This document shows, one piece after another, positions 46,123-57,186 of a stretch of 64,000 nucleotides of DNA (position 1 is the stretch's first letter; each line of letters opens with the position of its first letter). The notes beneath the pieces were generated by a model. The model did no database searches, was not told the origin of the DNA, and saw nothing but the letters and a program-made list of their open reading frames with translations. This DNA is from Trigonopsis variabilis (lineage: Eukaryota > Ascomycota > Trigonopsidomycetes > Trigonopsidales > Trigonopsidaceae), in NCBI GenBank assembly GCA_003707065.3, contig PPXM03000006.1, forward strand, positions 558,001-622,000, in the 5' to 3' direction. A program made the translations under genes and the position numbers.

Positions 46123-46921
46123 TTACATGAAAGCAAGGCTGCCAAACTTCTCCTTGTATCCCGGGAGGTTCCATTGGCCCTCCTTGACAAGCTCCTCGAC
46201 TTTCTTTTCGATGTCGGGTCGGGCCTTGGCAAAATCGTAAACCGTAAGTTCATCAAAAGGCTTGGCACTTTCAATGTTAGCCAATGTAGCCTCGAGGTCC
46301 TTGAGACTGGCGAGAACTTGTTCCTCGGTAGTCTTTGCGTTCTCGAGAGCCTTGGCCTCGAAAGCCTCGATGGTCTTCAATTCCCGAGGAAGATCATAAG
46401 AGGCAGGCTTGAAAGATGTGACAGCCTTCTCGACCTCAGCAACAATCTTGGTGTTGGCCAAAGTCTTCTTGTAGAAACCAAAGTCAACCTCGCTGGGTTG
46501 GCTGCTCAACTCGGCAATCTTCCGCCGAGCATCGTCATTGCGCTTCTTGAAAGCTTGTAGGGCACTGGCAGTCTGACCTTTGAGTCCCAAGTTGGTGATG
46601 ACCTTGGCCCAGTCGAATCGGCCGGCTACTGTTTTCTAGACCAGTTAGTATTCTTGCTTTCAATGCACCCTGAACTTCATCCTAGCTGGTATCTTTCATT
46701 TGTACAATCCCATGAGCCAATTACAAAGGAATTGAGTAAAAACATTATAGATTTCACATCATCCTAATGATGAATTGGTTTTCGAGCTCGCCGGACAGGT
46801 AGGGGGCCTCGAGCCCGGTAGATAGTCGTATAGCTCAGGAGGATCAAATTAATCAATCAGGGTAATGAGTCGAAATTGATTGAGAGTGCTTTCATTCGCG
46901 TTTAGTACTTACTGCAGACAT
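46123..46921 (-). CDS. ATP7: mitochondrial ATP synthase subunit d
   Basis: Exons 46921-46913 (only MSA) and 46635-46123 flank a 277-nt intron and give 173 residues (yeast 174). The splice yields MSAKTVAGRFDWAKVITNLG, then FKKRNDDARRKIAELSSQPS and NIESAKPFDELTVYDFAKA, ending WNLPGYKEKFGSLAFM, collinear with Atp7. The subunit is part of the peripheral stalk holding F1 to Fo at the inner membrane. The gene faces ARG5,6 with only 38 bases between stops. The long first intron directly after three codons is a pattern shared with ZWF1 and LSC1 here. Confidence 0.95.
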
Positions 46922-47883
46922 TCTTTCTAGTTAGGTTGTCAGGTTTTTCGGCACTACGGTTGCTAGCCTTCTGGAGTTGTGATTGGTGAGGGAGCAACGG
47001 CCGGGTAAATATCGCACCAGCATCCATCAGCCATGTCGGGTAGCGACAGTGGAGACGCGTGCAGAAGGGAAAGGCACAAGCAACAAGTTTATCTGTACGG
47101 CTCGTAGAGCTTTGAGCACTCTCCCACAGTTGATACGTCTCTAAATATTCTACATCAAGTGGTATATGGCAGAACAGCTAGATCCATCTGCACCTTCTAT
47201 CCTGATCGATTGTGTGAAAACGCAGAAACCGGCTGATAATGCCAATCCTTCTATCAAAGACATGGTAATGATAAAGTCTCCTATTGTATATTATATCCTA
47301 CCCCACTGAAGACGCCCAATAGAATCTCCATAACAAACACTTTTCTAGACAGAAATCTGGAAACCTTAGCATCGAAAAGAAAAGCTGGCAATGAAGTACA
47401 AATTGATAGAAAATGAGAAGCAAAAAGTATCCATGAATCTAAGAATTGAACGTGTTTCTGCAAGGATAGCGATTAATCGTGGGCCAGTATCATTGAAGAC
47501 GACAAAACTGGTCAGATAGTCAGAACATGATAACGTCGTGCTCACTCAACCATAACTTCAAGCTGTTCATCTCATTAAATATATCTACAAGATCCTTTTA
47601 TTTTCATCGTCTATTCGTTTGTGGTGCCTCGAGAATATACTGTCCTGTAGTAACGCCTAAAGTTGGCTGTCTATTCCCAAGCTAACTAGGTCCATGAAGT
47701 GACTCAGGCAACCATGATGACTATACGCACACGTCTTCCTGCCAATCTAGAATTACCAAACAAGAAACAGACGATTAGTGCCAATGACAGTAGAGAATAT
47801 CAGCCGTAAAAGTAAATGGTCGCTAGTGTGATACAGAATCTTTCCTTTATCTCCAGTATCATCAAACTTTTCTCTTTCCCATC
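46922..47883. other. interval between ATP7 and RPC34 with a possible small gene
   Basis: 962 bases holding the divergent promoters of ATP7 and RPC34. The only coding-like matter is the small candidate at 47166-47513, listed separately. Confidence 0.4.
47166..47513 (+). CDS. possible small two-exon gene, function unknown
   Basis: An ATG at 47166 opens a natural-looking frame, MAEQLDPSAPSILIDCV, that meets GTAATG after 33 codons. A CCTTAG near 47370 would join in phase to a basic, helical segment of about 48 codons. That segment holds KLAMKYKLIENEKQKV and ends INRGPVSLKTTKLVR with a stop near 47513. The C-terminal words faintly recall the NRIPxxLR end of Nbl1/borealin N-terminal domains, and the total length (about 82 residues) would suit Nbl1. 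The intron would be about 95 nt. This is a weak call: the unspliced frame stops after 47 codons, and no homology could be tested. Confidence 0.25.
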
Positions 47884-48839
47884 ATGGTGTCGGCAGAAGC
47901 TTCGGCCCTTCACAAGGCCATGCTTGAATCTAAACCACCGGGGCATCTGTATAATCAAGAAGATATCATTGGCCTAGCTGATGAAAAGAGTCAAGCGACG
48001 GTGATGTTGTATATCCAAGAGCTGAGTGATCTGGTGAGTAATAGCCCGCCTGTGCAAGTGAGTTATTAATTAAATAGGCATTAGTCAAGCTTCTTAAGCA
48101 AGGTGATGAGCTATGTTTTCAAGCCGTTTCTTTGACCGAGGCCACTAAAGTTCAAGGCATGACGGATGACGAAGCCATGATTTACTCGTTAATTGAAGCT
48201 GCTGGACGAGATGCTATCTGGGTACGGACCTTACGGATCAAAAGCAATTTGCACCAGTCAATCATTCAACGCTGTCTCAAGAAACTAGAATCAAAGATGT
48301 ATATAAAGTCGGTCAAGAGCGTTAAATATCCCACCAGGAAGTTTTACATTCTGGCGTCTCTGCAACCGAGCCAGGAACTGACTGGAGGACCGTGGTTTAC
48401 TGATTCCGAGCTGGATAGTGGATTCATTACCGATCTGACGAATATTATCTGGCAGTTCGTGGTGTCTAGGTCTTTCCCCGACCATTCTCTTCAAACATTC
48501 GATAGCCAATCCACATGGTGTCCTGGATATAAAAAGTTTCCCAGTCTACAAGATATCCATGACTTTATCCAGAAGTCTGCAGTCTCAAAGGTCGATCTCA
48601 CTATAGCAGATGTGCGGTCTCTATGTGATGTGTTGGTGTTTGATGGCCGTATCGAACGGTTGCCGGCATCCAGTCTGAGTTCTGGGAATGGTCCTCTGAC
48701 TTATCGTGCTACTCGAAATAGTATTCTAGAGAAAAGTCCCGATTCCATGGATGGACTTACTGGGCCCCCATGCTCTCGCGCCCCCGTCTATCTGCTCTGC
48801 AACGAAGAGACATATCAAAATGAGAGCGACAATTGGTGA
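47884..48839 (+). CDS. RPC34: RNA polymerase III subunit C34 (Rpc6)
   Basis: Exons 47884-48033 and 48078-48839 flank a 44-nt intron (GTGAGT...TTAAATAG) and give 303 residues (yeast 317). The spliced protein reads IQELSDLALVKLLKQGDELC, then the tandem winged-helix domains with AAGRDAIWVRTLRIKSNLHQ and KSVKYPTRKFYILASLQPS. The C-terminal part has the conserved GGPWFTDSELDSGFI and a third winged helix. It ends APVYLLCNEETYQNESDNW without the cysteine-rich end of some homologues. Rpc34 with Rpc82 and Rpc31 opens promoters and contacts TFIIIB. Confidence 0.94.
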
Positions 48840-48989
48840 GCGTGAACATCGCCCAAAATGTATTATATTGTATATTAGACACTAGAAAAGTTTTTGTTTC
48901 TATATCAGCGGGTGGCTATAGTCGCTCCGACTATTTACACTATATACAATAAAGTCAAGTTCCAGAAGAATAGGCCTTTCAAGGCGACT

Positions 48990-49904
48990 TTAAGCCTTTT
49001 TCAGCCGTTCAATCTGTTCATCCACTTTCTCCTGTCGCTCCTCCTCACTGAGAGGTGTCCAATCTTTTATATGCTGCTCAATTCGTTCCGCAGTATCTTC
49101 CGCATTATATTGTCGTCCCAAAGCATCAACAAATTGGCCCTGAGGATCCATCAAGTAAAAGAAAATGGAATGGTCTACTATATATTGCTGTCCAGGTTTC
49201 ACATCCGGCGGAGTCGAGAAATAGACTCGATAAGCTTTGCAGATGTTTTTGATCTGATCGTAAGTGCCAGTCAAGCCCACCATTTCAGGATGAAAGTCTG
49301 CCAGATATCGCTTAAGGACCTCTGGACTATCTCTTGCTGGATCGCATGTCACAAATAAAGCTTGAAGCTCGATTCCTTGAGCTTTCAACTTTTCGATCAC
49401 TTTGGCCATCTTTTCAAGCTCTTCGGGGCAAATGTCGGGGCAAAGCGAGAACCCAAAGTAGATCACAGAAAATTTACCTAAAAGATTATCCTGAGTAAAA
49501 GGTTTTCCATTATGATCCACTAAAGTGAAGGGACCTCCAACTAGAGGCTTTCCAACCCCTTTAGCTTGGGCAGCTGCCTGCTGAATAGCTTTCTCCTTCT
49601 TTTTCTGCTTGAAATAATAACTCAAGCCTATGCCTGTAGCAATAAAAAGCACCGCACTCTTCCAATTCAGCATTCCGACATAACTAACGTCCCGAGCTCT
49701 TTGGGGCGATCCAACTGGCTTCGATCCTCCCAGAGGAACTCGTGAGTATTGCTTCTTTGTAGGCTGCTGATCGGACGGAGTAGATGAAGACTTGTCAGAA
49801 GAAGTCGATGACGGTCCAGATTCACTCGCATAGAATCGATAAGCAGGCGCTCGAGAAAATCGGGCCCATTTTGTGCCAAGTGCAGGCAGTCGACGAGATA
49901 TCAT
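48990..49904 (-). CDS. SCO1: mitochondrial copper chaperone Sco1
   Basis: From the ATG at 49904 the protein has 304 residues. The frame is open further upstream, but MISRRLPALGTKWARFSRAP is an evident mitochondrial presequence. A Ser-rich linker, one membrane helix (SAVLFIATGIGLSYYF) and the thioredoxin-like domain follow. Copper ligands are C155 and C159 in FSLCPDICPEE and the histidine in VDHSIFFYL. Sco1 passes copper to the CuA site of cytochrome c oxidase subunit 2 in the intermembrane space. The C-terminus ends in a charged helix. It converges on RPC34, 150 bases away. Confidence 0.96.
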   Translation of the reverse strand: MISRRLPALGTKWARFSRAPAYRFYASESGPSSTSSDKSSSTPSDQQPTKKQYSRVPLGGSKPVGSPQRARDVSYVGMLNWKSAVLFIATGIGLSYYFKQKKKEKAIQQAAAQAKGVGKPLVGGPFTLVDHNGKPFTQDNLLGKFSVIYFGFSLCPDICPEELEKMAKVIEKLKAQGIELQALFVTCDPARDSPEVLKRYLADFHPEMVGLTGTYDQIKNICKAYRVYFSTPPDVKPGQQYIVDHSIFFYLMDPQGQFVDALGRQYNAEDTAERIEQHIKDWTPLSEEERQEKVDEQIERLKKA

Positions 49905-50235
49905 CGTAAACGTATCTATCAAGAACCAACTCAGAAACTTCTCAACTTGGTATCGATAGGACTTGTTCCTCAAGTCTGTCTCAGGGTGAGGTGGAGTGAG
50001 ATCAGGTGCCTGCTTTGTAACGGTCTTCCCACGTTCGAAGTTCGAAACCAAGTAAATTCCCGAATATTGATGACCTTAGAAAATACGAGCTAGCTTAGTA
50101 AACGCACGAGTATGATGAAAGATACTTCTAGGAAAGACCAATATAAGGCAACTGTGTGTCTAATTAGCGTACTACCTCCGGGAGATTTAAGACTAGTCAC
50201 TATACAAGCACCGCGTTGCGGTTGAAAATCTGATA
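49905..50235. other. SCO1 upstream region
   Basis: 331 bases upstream of SCO1 and downstream of the helical-repeat gene. No separate gene was seen. Confidence 0.4.
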
Positions 50236-52650
50236 CTAATATACACTAAGTTTCACTTTCTCTATTCGTTGAAAGGTGTCCATCTGCCGTCTCCATGCCT
50301 CCACTCGAGAGGAATCGACCCGGGCATGATGCATGAGTCTAAGCATCCATGCCATTTGTCCCTTTCTCATGAATTGTGTCGACTTACTATTTTGCACCAG
50401 GAGTATGGTTCGTTGCATCATTTTGTATACAATTCGCCTGGGAACATGCTTGATATGAACCCGGAAGCATTTTGAGTAGGAACGGAAGAAAATGAAGGCT
50501 TCCTTAAGAGGAACGCCTTTAGATCCTTGGACGATAAACATTCTTGTCATGAGCTCAAGAGAGACTTGTCGGTGATGAGGAAGTTCGGCCCATATTTCAA
50601 GCCCCATGGCAGCCTGGGCAGGACCCATTTTGGAAGAAGTGACGCAGAAATGGTGAAAGAGAGAATAAGGAACGTGTCGCAGGACTGCCAGACCCTGAGT
50701 CCTGATAGCTCTCAAAAGGAGAGCATGCGCAGGTTCAAGATTTCGTCTTGAAATGAATAAGTAGACAGTTGTATTGATGGAATTTTGAGTCAACAGGATA
50801 TTCTTGGCCCGTAAGGCTTTTATAAAAGCCATGCCGATATTGTCGTCCTTGCCGTAGGCCACTACACGAGGGACAACAGCATCCAGCAGGAGTTCTTGTA
50901 GACGCTCGTCAGCATTACCAATAACGTCTACCAGTAAATCACCAATCTTATCAATCTCTATCGTCATGCCATAGTCACCATTCTTCCCTTTAGCCAACCA
51001 GGGAATTTTCCTACCCAGCCAGACCGCCACAAGATCCTGAGCAAGTGATGCTTTGCATTCGTTTGAGATCTTTGATAGCTTCATGAAGTCCAGAATCGAC
51101 CTTTCATCTCGCGTTATGATGAGTTTTCTGAATATCGTCTCTGCCGACACAGAACAGATATCAACCGCTTTGGCCCGTTCGAAAGATAGAATCAGAGCCC
51201 AAAGTATAGCATCGGACACTGGGTACTTATAATCAACTGCTTTGTAATAAACCGTGGCCGTGGCACGAGTCAGGGAAGGCCTGATCATATACGAGGGCAA
51301 AGCATCAAGTAGATCAACTACTCTATTGACTTTTATGCTAGAATCGCGGCCCTTCCATATCAAAAGCTCGATTATATCTGGTAATCTGCGAATAATAGAT
51401 CCAGAAGGATGAAGTTTACACACCAGAACAGCCGGTTCCCAGGCTTTATATTTCAGACAGGAACCTAAAAGGATTTCAATTAGATCTGGAGACAATTTTG
51501 CTATACCAAGTTCATCAAGATGAACAAGGCGGTGAGCAAGAAGACTGGCAGAATATAAATTTCTGATAGGATAAATAAAATATCGGTAATCATCATCGTT
51601 TAGCTTTATCAAGGACGAGGATTCGTATTTCTGATGGCGAAGGATATCATTAGCAAAGTTTGATATGACAGAGATGGCCTTGGTCGTTAGATCGAGATTG
51701 GCAGTGCCCTGAAAGAAGGTTTTAATGAGATTGGTCATGTGGCCTGCACGCGACATGTCGGAAGAATTATCTGAATGAGAAGGAGGAGCGTCAATGATCT
51801 TTTTTAGAAGCTTCTGAGTGAAAATAGGATCTAATTCGGTCAGATGTTGGACGGCGACCGTCTGAATATAAGAAGGTTTGAGGAGCAGGGAGGAGGGAGA
51901 GTTGCAAGAAATATTCTCGAGAAGTTCTTCGGGTGTGGTGGAAGATAAGACATTCATCTGGGTATATACAGCAATAGACAATTGTTCATAGTCCATATTA
52001 AGATCATTAGCCAGAGCTCGCGCGATCTGGTCCTGTTCCAGAGAGATCAGTTCCCTGCAGAGGTCCACAGTCAAATCATATCGTAATTCTTGATTCTTTT
52101 CACACGTGATGATATTGACAAGGTGATCCAAGGCATCCTGGAAAGGAAAATTCTCCAGGGTCATCGAGACTAACTGCCGGTACATTCGACGACTGAGTAA
52201 GAGATGAGAGAAAACGGAAGCAGATCGAGGAGGTAACGTTAAAGGAGATAGCTCAAGGTATTGGAGCCACAAATGTCGAGGAGATATAGTACTTTTTAAG
52301 AGGTCGCTATGGAACTTCCGGATCTTTTCATTCAGCAATGGAGCAGAGCCGTCAGATTTGGATTCTGACAATGGTAACTGTAGTCTTGAAAGAATCTTCT
52401 TCAAGGATGCTATGAATTAGACGACAAACCCAAATGAGTTCCTACCTAGGAAAGATTGATCGACTTTGTCATCAGACAGTGGAATCTCCGCCTTTCTAGA
52501 TTTGTTTGATCTTTCATATTTCGCACCAGGAGCACAGAGACGATATCGGGGACTACAGGTTGAAAACAGGGCCTTAGAGGGTCCATGGCGGGATCGAGAA
52601 GAAAGTCTGCAAAGACATCGGACACGAGCCAAACATAAGGCCAAGGCCAT
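50236..52650 (-). CDS. putative mitochondrial helical-repeat (PPR-like) protein
   Basis: Exons 52650-52446 and 52409-50236 flank a 36-nt intron (GTAGGA...CTAATTCATAG) and give 792 residues. The first exon begins MALALCLARVRCLCRLSSRS and is Arg/Ser-rich with almost no acid for 50 residues, a good mitochondrial presequence. The remainder is all-helical with repeated short helical pairs (for example DLIEILLGSCLKYKAWEPAV; SINTTVYLFISRRNLEPAHA; KMGPAQAAMGLEIWAELP), reminiscent of degenerate pentatricopeptide repeats. I do not recognise a specific orthologue. Fungal proteins of this look bind mitochondrial mRNAs or ribosomes and diverge fast. The presequence is clear; repeat identity and role are inferred. 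Confidence 0.7.
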
Positions 52651-53253
52651 GGAAAATTATACCAGTTATACTGAGGCTTTATTTCCAAGGGGAAAACGGA
52701 TCACTAGATGTCGGTCCATGCACCCTAGGCCCTTGAAAGTTATTAGTCGACCAGTGTAACGACTGAAGATTTTAGACCAGCTGAAATTCAATAGATCAAC
52801 TTCTACGCTCCTTGTGGCTAAATTGGAGCTTCAGGGAAAAAAAGCAAGCTATAAATGTTCTTCAGGTGACTTTTGTACTTAGGGCTTTTCAGCATCTCTG
52901 TGTATTTCTGTGTGAAATATAAGATACAAGTATATAATCTATTAGGAATAATTCTGTAATCGATTAGAGAACAGATTTAATAATGAGTAATTATAGCTTT
53001 TCTATAGACTTGAGAAAGATTACGAGCCCTGAAAGATTTACTCATATTTCTTCGAGACATATAGAAAACTCAAAGGAGATAATCAGGGATTTATCGCTGC
53101 ACAAAATAAAGTAACACCGAGTGACATTATTGTCCTTTTGTTCTGAGTGCTTGCTACTTATTCTTCTTTCCTAGCTCGCAGTTGGATTATCCTCGGTTGC
53201 CACTTCACCGTCGACTAGACTTGCTTCCAACCGCTATCTCACGATTCATCGGA
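52651..53253. promoter_or_regulatory. divergent upstream region of ZWF1
   Basis: 603 bases, AT-rich at 52900-53110, between the helical-repeat gene and ZWF1. No gene was seen. Confidence 0.4.
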
Positions 53254-55438
53254 ATGGCAGACACAATTATTTCTCAGGCACATCAGTCCAACTCAGGGTA
53301 AGTTCAATTGGTCAGATAAATGCAAGGGATTCTTCTTGTCAAGCCTTTGGTATGAATTCAGGCAGACTAATCCTCGCTTTGTTGGTAACGTCACTATGCT
53401 TGTATCCTTAAATTACGTTTCTCGTCTCGATTGTTGGAATTCTTGGTACTCATCGCTCGATAAATAGGGGGTTATTATACCTATATTGTCGGCTAGGTTC
53501 AAATAGTATCTTATCCTCTCGCGGACCTCAGTCGGACCTCTGCACCCCACGGTTTCTCCGATGATGTCACTGGAGCTGCGTCTTTGTTTATGGAATTCTG
53601 TTTGATTTTTGTATACAAAAACTGTTGTGTTATTTTTCCGCCTGGAATTTTATCCTTCTTACATCCCTCTACTCTCCTTGAAGTGCCTCTAGACCTCTCT
53701 ATTCTTCATCGGTTACCCCCCACTAGACCTTTTGGGATATTTGGGGCTCCGGTCATGTCTTGTCCGAGGGCTGACTAAGGACGATAATGATATCGAGAGA
53801 CAAGATTGACGAACCATTTATTCAATTGAGATTCTTTTTTCACTTTTAATTCTAATTTTTTCGATTGAATAATCACTACATTAATGGTTTCTTGGGTCTG
53901 GGCTTGTCAGGAAGATTACCTCTATTAATTGTCTGCTGGCTTTGGGTTGTGCTAATATTAGGGAAAAATTTAAGCCTGGAGCTGCGATTGTTGTGTTGGG
54001 TGCGTCCGGAGACCTAGCCAAGAAGAAGACGTTCCCTGCGTTATTTGGGCTGTTCCGAAATGGCTTCTTACCTCCTCATGTGCATATTGTAGGCTATGCA
54101 AGGACGAAGATGGACGATGAGGAATTTAAAAAGAGAGCATCTTCCTATATAAAAACTTTTAGCGACGACGACAAGGCCCAATTGAAGGAATTTTTGTCAT
54201 TGCTGAGTTATGTCTCTGGCCAATATGATACAGACGAAGGATTCAAGAGATTAGAGAAGAAATTAGAGTCTTTTGAACAAGGAGCTGAACATGATCGCCT
54301 TTTCTATATGGCTCTACCTCCCTCAGTCTTCACCACCGTCGCCGAGCATCTCAAGGTAAACAACTATCCGGCAAACGGCAAGGCTCGTTTGATTGTTGAA
54401 AAGCCGTTTGGTCATGACTTGGCTTCTGCGCGAGACTTGATGCGGGCATTGGAGCCCATATGGAAGGAGGAAGATATCTTCCGTATTGATCATTATCTTG
54501 GAAAAGAAATGGTCAAGAACATCTTGATTCTTCGATTCGGCAATGAATTTTTGGGCGCCACATGGAATAACGAACACATCTCCAATATTCAAATCACATT
54601 TAAAGAGCCCTTCGGGACAGAAGGTCGGGGAGGCTACTTCAATGATATTGGAATCATCCGTGACGTTATGCAAAACCATCTTCTTCAAGTCTTTACCATG
54701 ATTGCGATGGAAAGGCCCCTTTCGTTTAATGCTGAAGACATTAGAGACGAGAAAGTTCGGGTGCTGAAGGCGGTCCCTCCCATAGATCCTAAGGACGTCA
54801 TCATTGGTCAATACACAAAATCAGAAGATGGGTCGAAACCAGGCTACCTGGATGACGAAGGTGTCCCCAAGGATAGTAGAACGGCCACTTTTGCAGCCAT
54901 GGTCTGCTATGTCCGTAACGAGCGCTGGAATGGAGTACCGTTTATTCTCAAGGCCGGTAAGGCATTGAATGAACACAAGGCCGAGGTGCGCATCCAGTTC
55001 AAGGATGTTGTTCCCGGGATTTTCTCAAGCATTCCTAGAAACGAGCTGGTCATTCGTCTTCAGCCTGACGAGGCCATTTACATGAAGATGAACCTCAAAC
55101 TTCCTGGACTCACCATGAAGACTATTGTCACAGAGCTTGATCTTACCTATCGTCGTCGGTTCTCGGACCTCAAGATCCCAGAGGCATACGAGGCTTTAAT
55201 CCTGGATGCTCTGAATGGAGACCATTCCAACTTTGTCAGAGATGATGAGCTGGATTTGTCATGGCGGATCTTCACTCCTCTGCTGCACTACCTAGACGAG
55301 AACCCCAAGGCCGTTCCTCTCAAGTATCCTTACGGCAGTCGAGGACCATCAATTCTCAACGATTTCTTGACGTCCTACGGTTTCGTCTATAACCAGCAGG
55401 GATATCAATGGCCTACGGAAGACGTCTCTCGTCTTTAG
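53254..55438 (+). CDS. ZWF1: glucose-6-phosphate 1-dehydrogenase
   Basis: Exons 53254-53297 and 53962-55438 flank a 664-nt intron and give 506 residues (yeast 505). The first exon MADTIISQAHQSNSG joins in phase to EKFKPGAAIVVLGASGDLAK. The NADP-binding GASGDLAKKKTFPALFGLF and the active-site RIDHYLGKEMVKN are intact, as are the later EVRIQFKDVVPGIF and LNGDHSNFVRDDELD blocks. It makes 6-phosphogluconolactone and NADPH, the entry to the pentose phosphate pathway. The long intron near the start recalls the intron-bearing ZWF1 of Yarrowia and may carry regulatory sequence. Confidence 0.96.
53298..53961 (+). other. 664-nt first intron of ZWF1
   Basis: It runs from GTAAGT to GCTAATATTAG. It is the longest intron seen here, 15-20 times the usual size. 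It is pyrimidine-rich in the middle (53580-53760) with no open frame that extends the protein. An alternative promoter or leader exon inside it is possible but not shown. Confidence 0.7.
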
Positions 55439-55788
55439 GAGTAAAATCATGAAATACGAGATTTTGTAACGTTCCAAGACTTGCGTAACTTCACAGAGGC
55501 GATAATGAGCCCGATACGAGTCGTATATCGTGACTATGTAAGCCGATATTATATATCACAATTGTTTACGGTTGGCCCCTAGATCCCAGAGGATAGACTG
55601 TGATACAGCCGCCAGTCTAAGCGTCGAGTGCCCCAGAGAATATTTTTCACACACTTGGGTGAGGGTAACAGTGGAATGAGATTCGCAGAGGGAATGACGA
55701 ATTTGAGATGACTAAGACGGGCGACTCATTCTGGCGTTACAAGGAACCAAAAAATAACGTTACGTCCAATTTTTTCCTGACTCATATC
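55439..55788. other. ZWF1-SER3 spacer
   Basis: 350 bases between two genes in the same direction. TGACTCA lies at 55778-55784, just before the SER3 start. An in-frame upstream ATG (55708) would add 27 residues but has no homologue support. Confidence 0.4.
55778..55784. promoter_or_regulatory. TGACTCA (Gcn4-type) abutting SER3 start
   Basis: A perfect Gcn4/AP-1 consensus ends four bases before the ATG. Serine genes are amino-acid-control targets in fungi, but the position so close to the start codon is odd, and chance is possible. Confidence 0.25.
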
Positions 55789-57186
55789 ATGACGTCTCCA
55801 AGAGATATTGAACAAGTGAGCCGAGATTTCGAGAATGCGGTCAGACTTAGCACCAGTCCTACTGCGACGTCACCTTCTTTCATGAGCATCTCACCTACAG
55901 GGAGGAGACGGGCTTCGCTTGCGGTGAAATCACTCAAGCCATTTAACACTGGAGATATCAAGATTCTGTTACTGGAAAATGTGAATGTGACTGCTATAGA
56001 CCTACTAAAGGAACAAGGATATCAAGTTGAGTTCTTGAAGACCTCTCTACCGGAGGAAGAGTTGATTGCCAAAATTAGGGATGTCCATGCTATTGGTATC
56101 CGATCCAAGACCAAACTGACAGCCAAAGTGTTACGAGAAGCCAAAAACTTGTTTGTCATTGGATGTTTCTGCATTGGAACCAATCAAGTTGATCTGGAAT
56201 ATGCTGCTCACCATGGTATTGCCGTGTTTAACTCTCCTTTCTCCAACAGTAGATCTGTTGCTGAGCTGGTGATCGCCGAGATCATCACTTTGGCTCGACA
56301 GCTGGGCGATCGTTCGATTGAAATGCACAATGGTGTCTGGAATAAAGTCTCTGCTAAATGTTGGGAAGTTCGAGGAAAGACTCTGGGTATTGTAGGGTAC
56401 GGACATATCGGATCCCAGCTGTCAGTTTTAGCTGAAGCTTTGGGAATGTCTGTTGTCTACACCGATGTTCTTCCAATCATGGCCATGGGAACCGCGAGGC
56501 AGTTACCTCTGGATGATTTATTGCGGGTTGCCGATTTCATTACTCTTCATGTTCCTGAGCTGCCCGAGACCAAAGGCATGATCTCTAGTGCACAGATTGA
56601 GAAAATGAAGCAAGGCGCCTACCTGATCAACGCTTCTCGAGGTACTGTCATCGACATTCCTGCTCTTGTCCAGGCTATGCAAAGTGGTAAACTTGGCGGT
56701 GCCGCGTTGGACGTCTATCCTCACGAGCCGGCCAAGAATGGACCGTTCTTCGACGATGCGTTGAATTCCTGGGCCACCCAGCTCCGCTCGCTCAAGAACT
56801 TGATCCTTACTCCTCACATTGGAGGTAGCACAGAAGAAGCTCAGAGCGCAATCGGCGTCGAGGTTGGTAGTGCTCTCATCCGATTCATCAACGAAGGCTC
56901 TTCGATTGGTGCCGTCAACTTTCCTGAAGTGTCTCTTCGGGCGTTGCAGCCTGATCAAGAGAACCATGTCCGTGTGTTGTACATCCATCGAAACGTCCCT
57001 GGCGTGTTGCGGACTGTCAACGAGATTCTTGCTGGACATAACATTGAAAAACAATTCTCTGACAGCACTGGTGACATTGCTTACATGATGGCCGATATCA
57101 GCGATGTCGATCAAGCCGACATCAAGGAGCTCTATACCCAATTGGAGAGGACTCCTTTCCGGATCATGACCCGTGTTCTCTATTAG
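55789..57186 (+). CDS. SER3: D-3-phosphoglycerate dehydrogenase (Ser3/Ser33)
   Basis: From the ATG at 55789 the protein has 465 residues and aligns throughout with yeast Ser3/Ser33 (469). A Ser/Thr/Pro-rich leader precedes LKPFNTGDIKILLLENVN. Key parts are FCIGTNQVDLEYAA, the NAD motif LGIVGYGHIGSQ, the substrate/catalytic arginine in NASRGTVIDIP and the histidine in LTPHIGGSTEEAQ. The C-terminal ACT domain (HVRVLYIHRNVPGVLRTVNE) usually mediates serine feedback. It catalyses the first step of serine synthesis in the cytosol. There is one copy here; Ser3 versus Ser33 is a yeast-specific duplication. Confidence 0.95.
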   Translation: MTSPRDIEQVSRDFENAVRLSTSPTATSPSFMSISPTGRRRASLAVKSLKPFNTGDIKILLLENVNVTAIDLLKEQGYQVEFLKTSLPEEELIAKIRDVHAIGIRSKTKLTAKVLREAKNLFVIGCFCIGTNQVDLEYAAHHGIAVFNSPFSNSRSVAELVIAEIITLARQLGDRSIEMHNGVWNKVSAKCWEVRGKTLGIVGYGHIGSQLSVLAEALGMSVVYTDVLPIMAMGTARQLPLDDLLRVADFITLHVPELPETKGMISSAQIEKMKQGAYLINASRGTVIDIPALVQAMQSGKLGGAALDVYPHEPAKNGPFFDDALNSWATQLRSLKNLILTPHIGGSTEEAQSAIGVEVGSALIRFINEGSSIGAVNFPEVSLRALQPDQENHVRVLYIHRNVPGVLRTVNEILAGHNIEKQFSDSTGDIAYMMADISDVDQADIKELYTQLERTPFRIMTRVLY

